64,000 bases of DNA from assembly GCF_026914265.1 (NCBI RefSeq), contig NC_069135.1, forward strand, positions 434,001 through 498,000, given 5' to 3'. The notes beneath the pieces were generated by a model that worked only from the letters and a program-made list of their open reading frames with translations, searched no databases and was not told the DNA's origin. The first letter of the stretch is position 1. Every line of letters begins with the position of its first letter. Below, one piece after another: positions 61,309 through 64,000 of this stretch. This stretch comes from Mya arenaria. Taxonomy: Eukaryota; Mollusca; Bivalvia; Myida; Myidae. The translations under genes were made by a program, and so were the position numbers.

Positions 61309-63606
61309 CTATCCCGATAAGTTTGTCTGTCCAGTGAGTGTGAATGAGGCCAGCTGGGAAGCGCACGTCTCCAAGTACTGGTTCCACACGAGACCAGACG
61401 GGCACCTCTGGACGAAAGCGTTCCCTTGCAGGTCACACTGGATGAACTTGGTTGGATCGGGGTGCGAGAAGAACAGGGCCTGAGCGCTGATGGCCTGGGC
61501 GGTACACGGATTAGCGCCGTTCAAAAAACCTGCAAAAACGCAGTCATTTTGTTCTTTAATACAAATTGACATAAACTGTTGATGTTTTGAATTTAACTGA
61601 AATGTATGTAAACGGGGCTATTAAAAGTCAAATGATATTTCTATAAAAGTTGGACGACCGCACCGCTTATTCTCCTTTATTTAGGATAACAAATCTGTCT
61701 TATCGGATAAAGACCTCTAAGAGTCCAATTACTTATTTCCATTTTTTCGTAAAACTTGGCTTCAGAAGCTACCTGTGACTGCAAGAAGATAACCAGGGTT
61801 CGCCACACCGCCTTGAAGTGTGTACACACACGATTGCCTGTTCTGGTCCCAGATGAGCTGGTCAGGGCAAGTAATCACGCGGGCAATACCGGCAGCGTCG
61901 CACTGGATGAATTGTTTGTTGCTATTCGCAACGGAGAAGAATATCCGGCCTGCTTGGAGGCTCTGAGCTGTGCATGGGCTCGGAATGCCGAGAGAGGCGA
62001 TGTAGGTCGGCTGGGCTACAATCGCCTATAAAAGTAACGGAAACTGTAGCTGTTTTGGCCAGGTAATCTTTTATAAATGTCTTGTAAGTAATTTTAGTAT
62101 ATGTTCTTCACATTGGAAGAAAAACATAAATCTATCAAGCACAAAAATCACACAATATAAAGGAAGCAAGCAAGTTCATAATGAGCAAATTTATATACGT
62201 TGTATTTGTACAAACCGTATGACTTCGTTCCCTAAAATGAATAACTATGATATAATGCATTGCACAAGTGTTCAAATTTTCTTGTGCTTGCTTTTATTGT
62301 AGGAAGGAATTTAGCTTACCTTCGGAGAAATGCACGAGGATGTTGCCTGGTCATAGAGCTCTCCAGTGGGACACTGGACAACATACATTCGTTCGTACAG
62401 TCCGCATTGGAGAAACTTTGATGCGTCGCTCGGGTGGGGGAAATTCAGGGCCTGCAGAGCGTTGTTTACGCAAGGGTTGGTCGCAACCTGCCATTGGCCT
62501 GTGTGGTTCATGAATAGTAGTTGTATATATTAGTGATATTCTAAGATTTAAATTGAAACGTGTCAATATGTTGGTTGCACTTTTATAATATAATATTAGC
62601 AGTTAAGGGCTCAGTTGGGTAAATGATTGCAAATGCCAAAATTATATAAGTATACCAGAAATGCATTATTCGTGAAATGTAACCATACTCATTTTTTCTG
62701 AGCATGTAAAGATAATTCAGCTCCCATCGTTCACATATAATAAAACAATGAACATACATAATTATGGACGACATCCCTTTGGTGTATTACAATCCTATAA
62801 TATAGTAGTGTATACTTACAAGATGTGCGGGTGAGCGTTGATCCAGGCAGGACGATGCTTCGGTCCGCATGCTCTATTACAAGGAAAAGGATTCAAATTA
62901 AACACTTGCATATATTCATAAATAAGTCAGATAAATCCAACACGGCAGGTCAATAAATTTTGGTACTGTTTTAATAAAAGATTGAATTTCAATTCTTTTA
63001 AATGAACTTAATTTAAGACATCTGATTGTGTACAGTATGTTCTTACTGGATTAAATAGTGTTTTACAGTGTGACTTCCACGTAAGTAAATCAGTCAAATG
63101 TTCTAAAGGCACACTGGTGAAAACCAAGCATCCACTAAGCGAGACACAGGACGCCACAAGATAACAGTGAAAGAAACAAATTAGAGTTATTCATCAAAAT
63201 TAGGTTTACATTGTAAATGTTTATTTGTTTTTCACAATATCTCGATCTTACACGTTTTACAACAATTATCACAAAGCCCAATTTAAATATGTCAGCCGCA
63301 TTGGAACTAGCACAGCTTCAAATAAAACTAACATATCAAACCTAATAACGATGTTAACCTAAATTAACTGTACATGCAACAACCAGATACAGACAACACA
63401 ATGAAATAATAAAAAATAAAGCTGAACAACAGACGTATATTGTAAGATACACTAATACACGGACATCTATCATACACAACCGAAATACTAGCTATAATTA
63501 TGTTTATATGTTTTATACTCTTACCCTGATCAGTGTCCGGCACGGTGGCAGCCTGCACAAGACCACACAAGACTCCTACACACGTGAGAAACAAGACAGA
63601 ATTCAT
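61309..63606 (-). CDS. A5: secreted protein with three CBM14-like chitin-binding domains
   Basis: Exons 63606-63525, 62873-62820, 62498-62320, 62025-61773 and 61529-61309 (789 nt, 262 aa, stop TAG), all GT-AG, with no break seen. The signal peptide and domain 1 are identical in protein sequence to A3. Domain 2 ends in YLLAVTG rather than YLAAVTG. Introns, promoter and the visible upstream sequence to the window edge are also close to A3. The cysteine plan is the family's: the split-codon cysteine plus four per domain. Export and chitin binding are inferred as for the other A genes. Confidence 0.88.
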
Positions 63607-63676
63607 TCTGGAGAGGAAGAATTGGATCAAGATGTCCTGTTTTAAACAAGTGTAGCAGGCAGAACCGTACGCAGCT

Positions 63677-63700
63677 ATTTTATACCTACCGTTAAGGAAG
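63677..63700 (-). promoter_or_regulatory. Core promoter with TATA box, gene A5
   Basis: ACGGTAGGTATAAAATAG on -, about 75 bases before the ATG. The GTAAACA site is at 63799-63805. Confidence 0.7.
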
Positions 63701-64000
63701 CAATGTTGATGAAGGTAAGGGTGGACTCACGATTGTTGTGGAAACCTTTTAAAATTGTGCCTTTGGTCATAGACATTTCCGTATTTCATTCCCAGCTTTG
63801 TTTACCTTGTCAAAACAAATGTCTGTCATTTCTGTTGGAAACGAGTTGCTGAGTGAAAACCACAAAAGGTTGTATCCTTTTAGTTGTTTGAAATACAAAT
63901 AACCAAATCGTTTAATGGAAGTCCGCTTTTTATTTGATTGTTAAAACAAAGGGTTTTGCGGTAGCAACAGGTTCAAAAACAAACAATATAAAGGCGTTAG
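63701..64000. other. Upstream flank of A5 at the window edge
   Basis: Nearly the same as 49892-50195 upstream of A3, which suggests that the duplicated unit continues beyond the window. Confidence 0.7.

Noticed and set aside
1-64000. tRNA, rRNA or CRISPR features
   Set aside because: No tRNA-like box pairs, rRNA text or regularly spaced repeats with unique spacers were seen. The tandem repeats at 27 kb have no spacers.

Overview
The window is a stretch of AT-rich animal genomic DNA with spliced genes and no bacterial features. It holds a local tandem family of small secreted proteins, each with three chitin-binding-type (peritrophin-A / CBM14-like) domains. The chitin-binding fold, the intron/exon style and a CR1/L2-like LINE fit an invertebrate. 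A lophotrochozoan such as a bivalve mollusc is my best guess, but the sequence does not prove it.

Every family member has the same five coding exons: (1) signal peptide; (2) a 54-57 nt linker exon; (3), (4) and (5) one cysteine-patterned domain each. Intron phases are 1, 1, 0, 1. A full-length product is 262-266 aa. One gene is on the + strand (1770-4300). All others are on the - strand from 12.4 kb to the right edge. I name the - strand copies by subtype. A copies: A1 12442-14700, A2 27765-30051, A3 47511-49797, A4 54444-56749, A5 61309-63606. B copies: B1 20671-22540, B2 40429-42505. C copies are exon relics: C1 near 18.2-18.8 kb, C2 32.6-35.5 kb, C3 52.6-53.0 kb, C4 59.7-60.6 kb. Six copies look intact (gene 1, A1, B2, A3, A4, A5). 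Two are full-length but disabled (A2, B1), and four are relics. The order A-C-B, A-C-B, A-C, A-C, A implies a multi-gene unit that was duplicated, followed by a younger ~6.9 kb A-C unit at the right.

The copies share a core promoter block ending in a TATA box, 5'UTRs of a few tens of bases, and an AATAAA shortly after the stop. A ~2.4 kb 5'-truncated LINE is inserted in exon 5 of relic C2. Near the 3' end of A2 is a 356 bp duplication plus a 155 bp tandem repeat. Long non-coding stretches are mostly diverged copies of the same spacers, so they are duplication products rather than unrelated DNA.

The main points of interest are: the paired loss of two CBM14 cysteines in all three domains; a conserved extra cysteine split across the exon 2/3 junction; repeated GC-AG introns; the hierarchical duplication history; and two unexplained insertions of about 0.36 and 0.39 kb.
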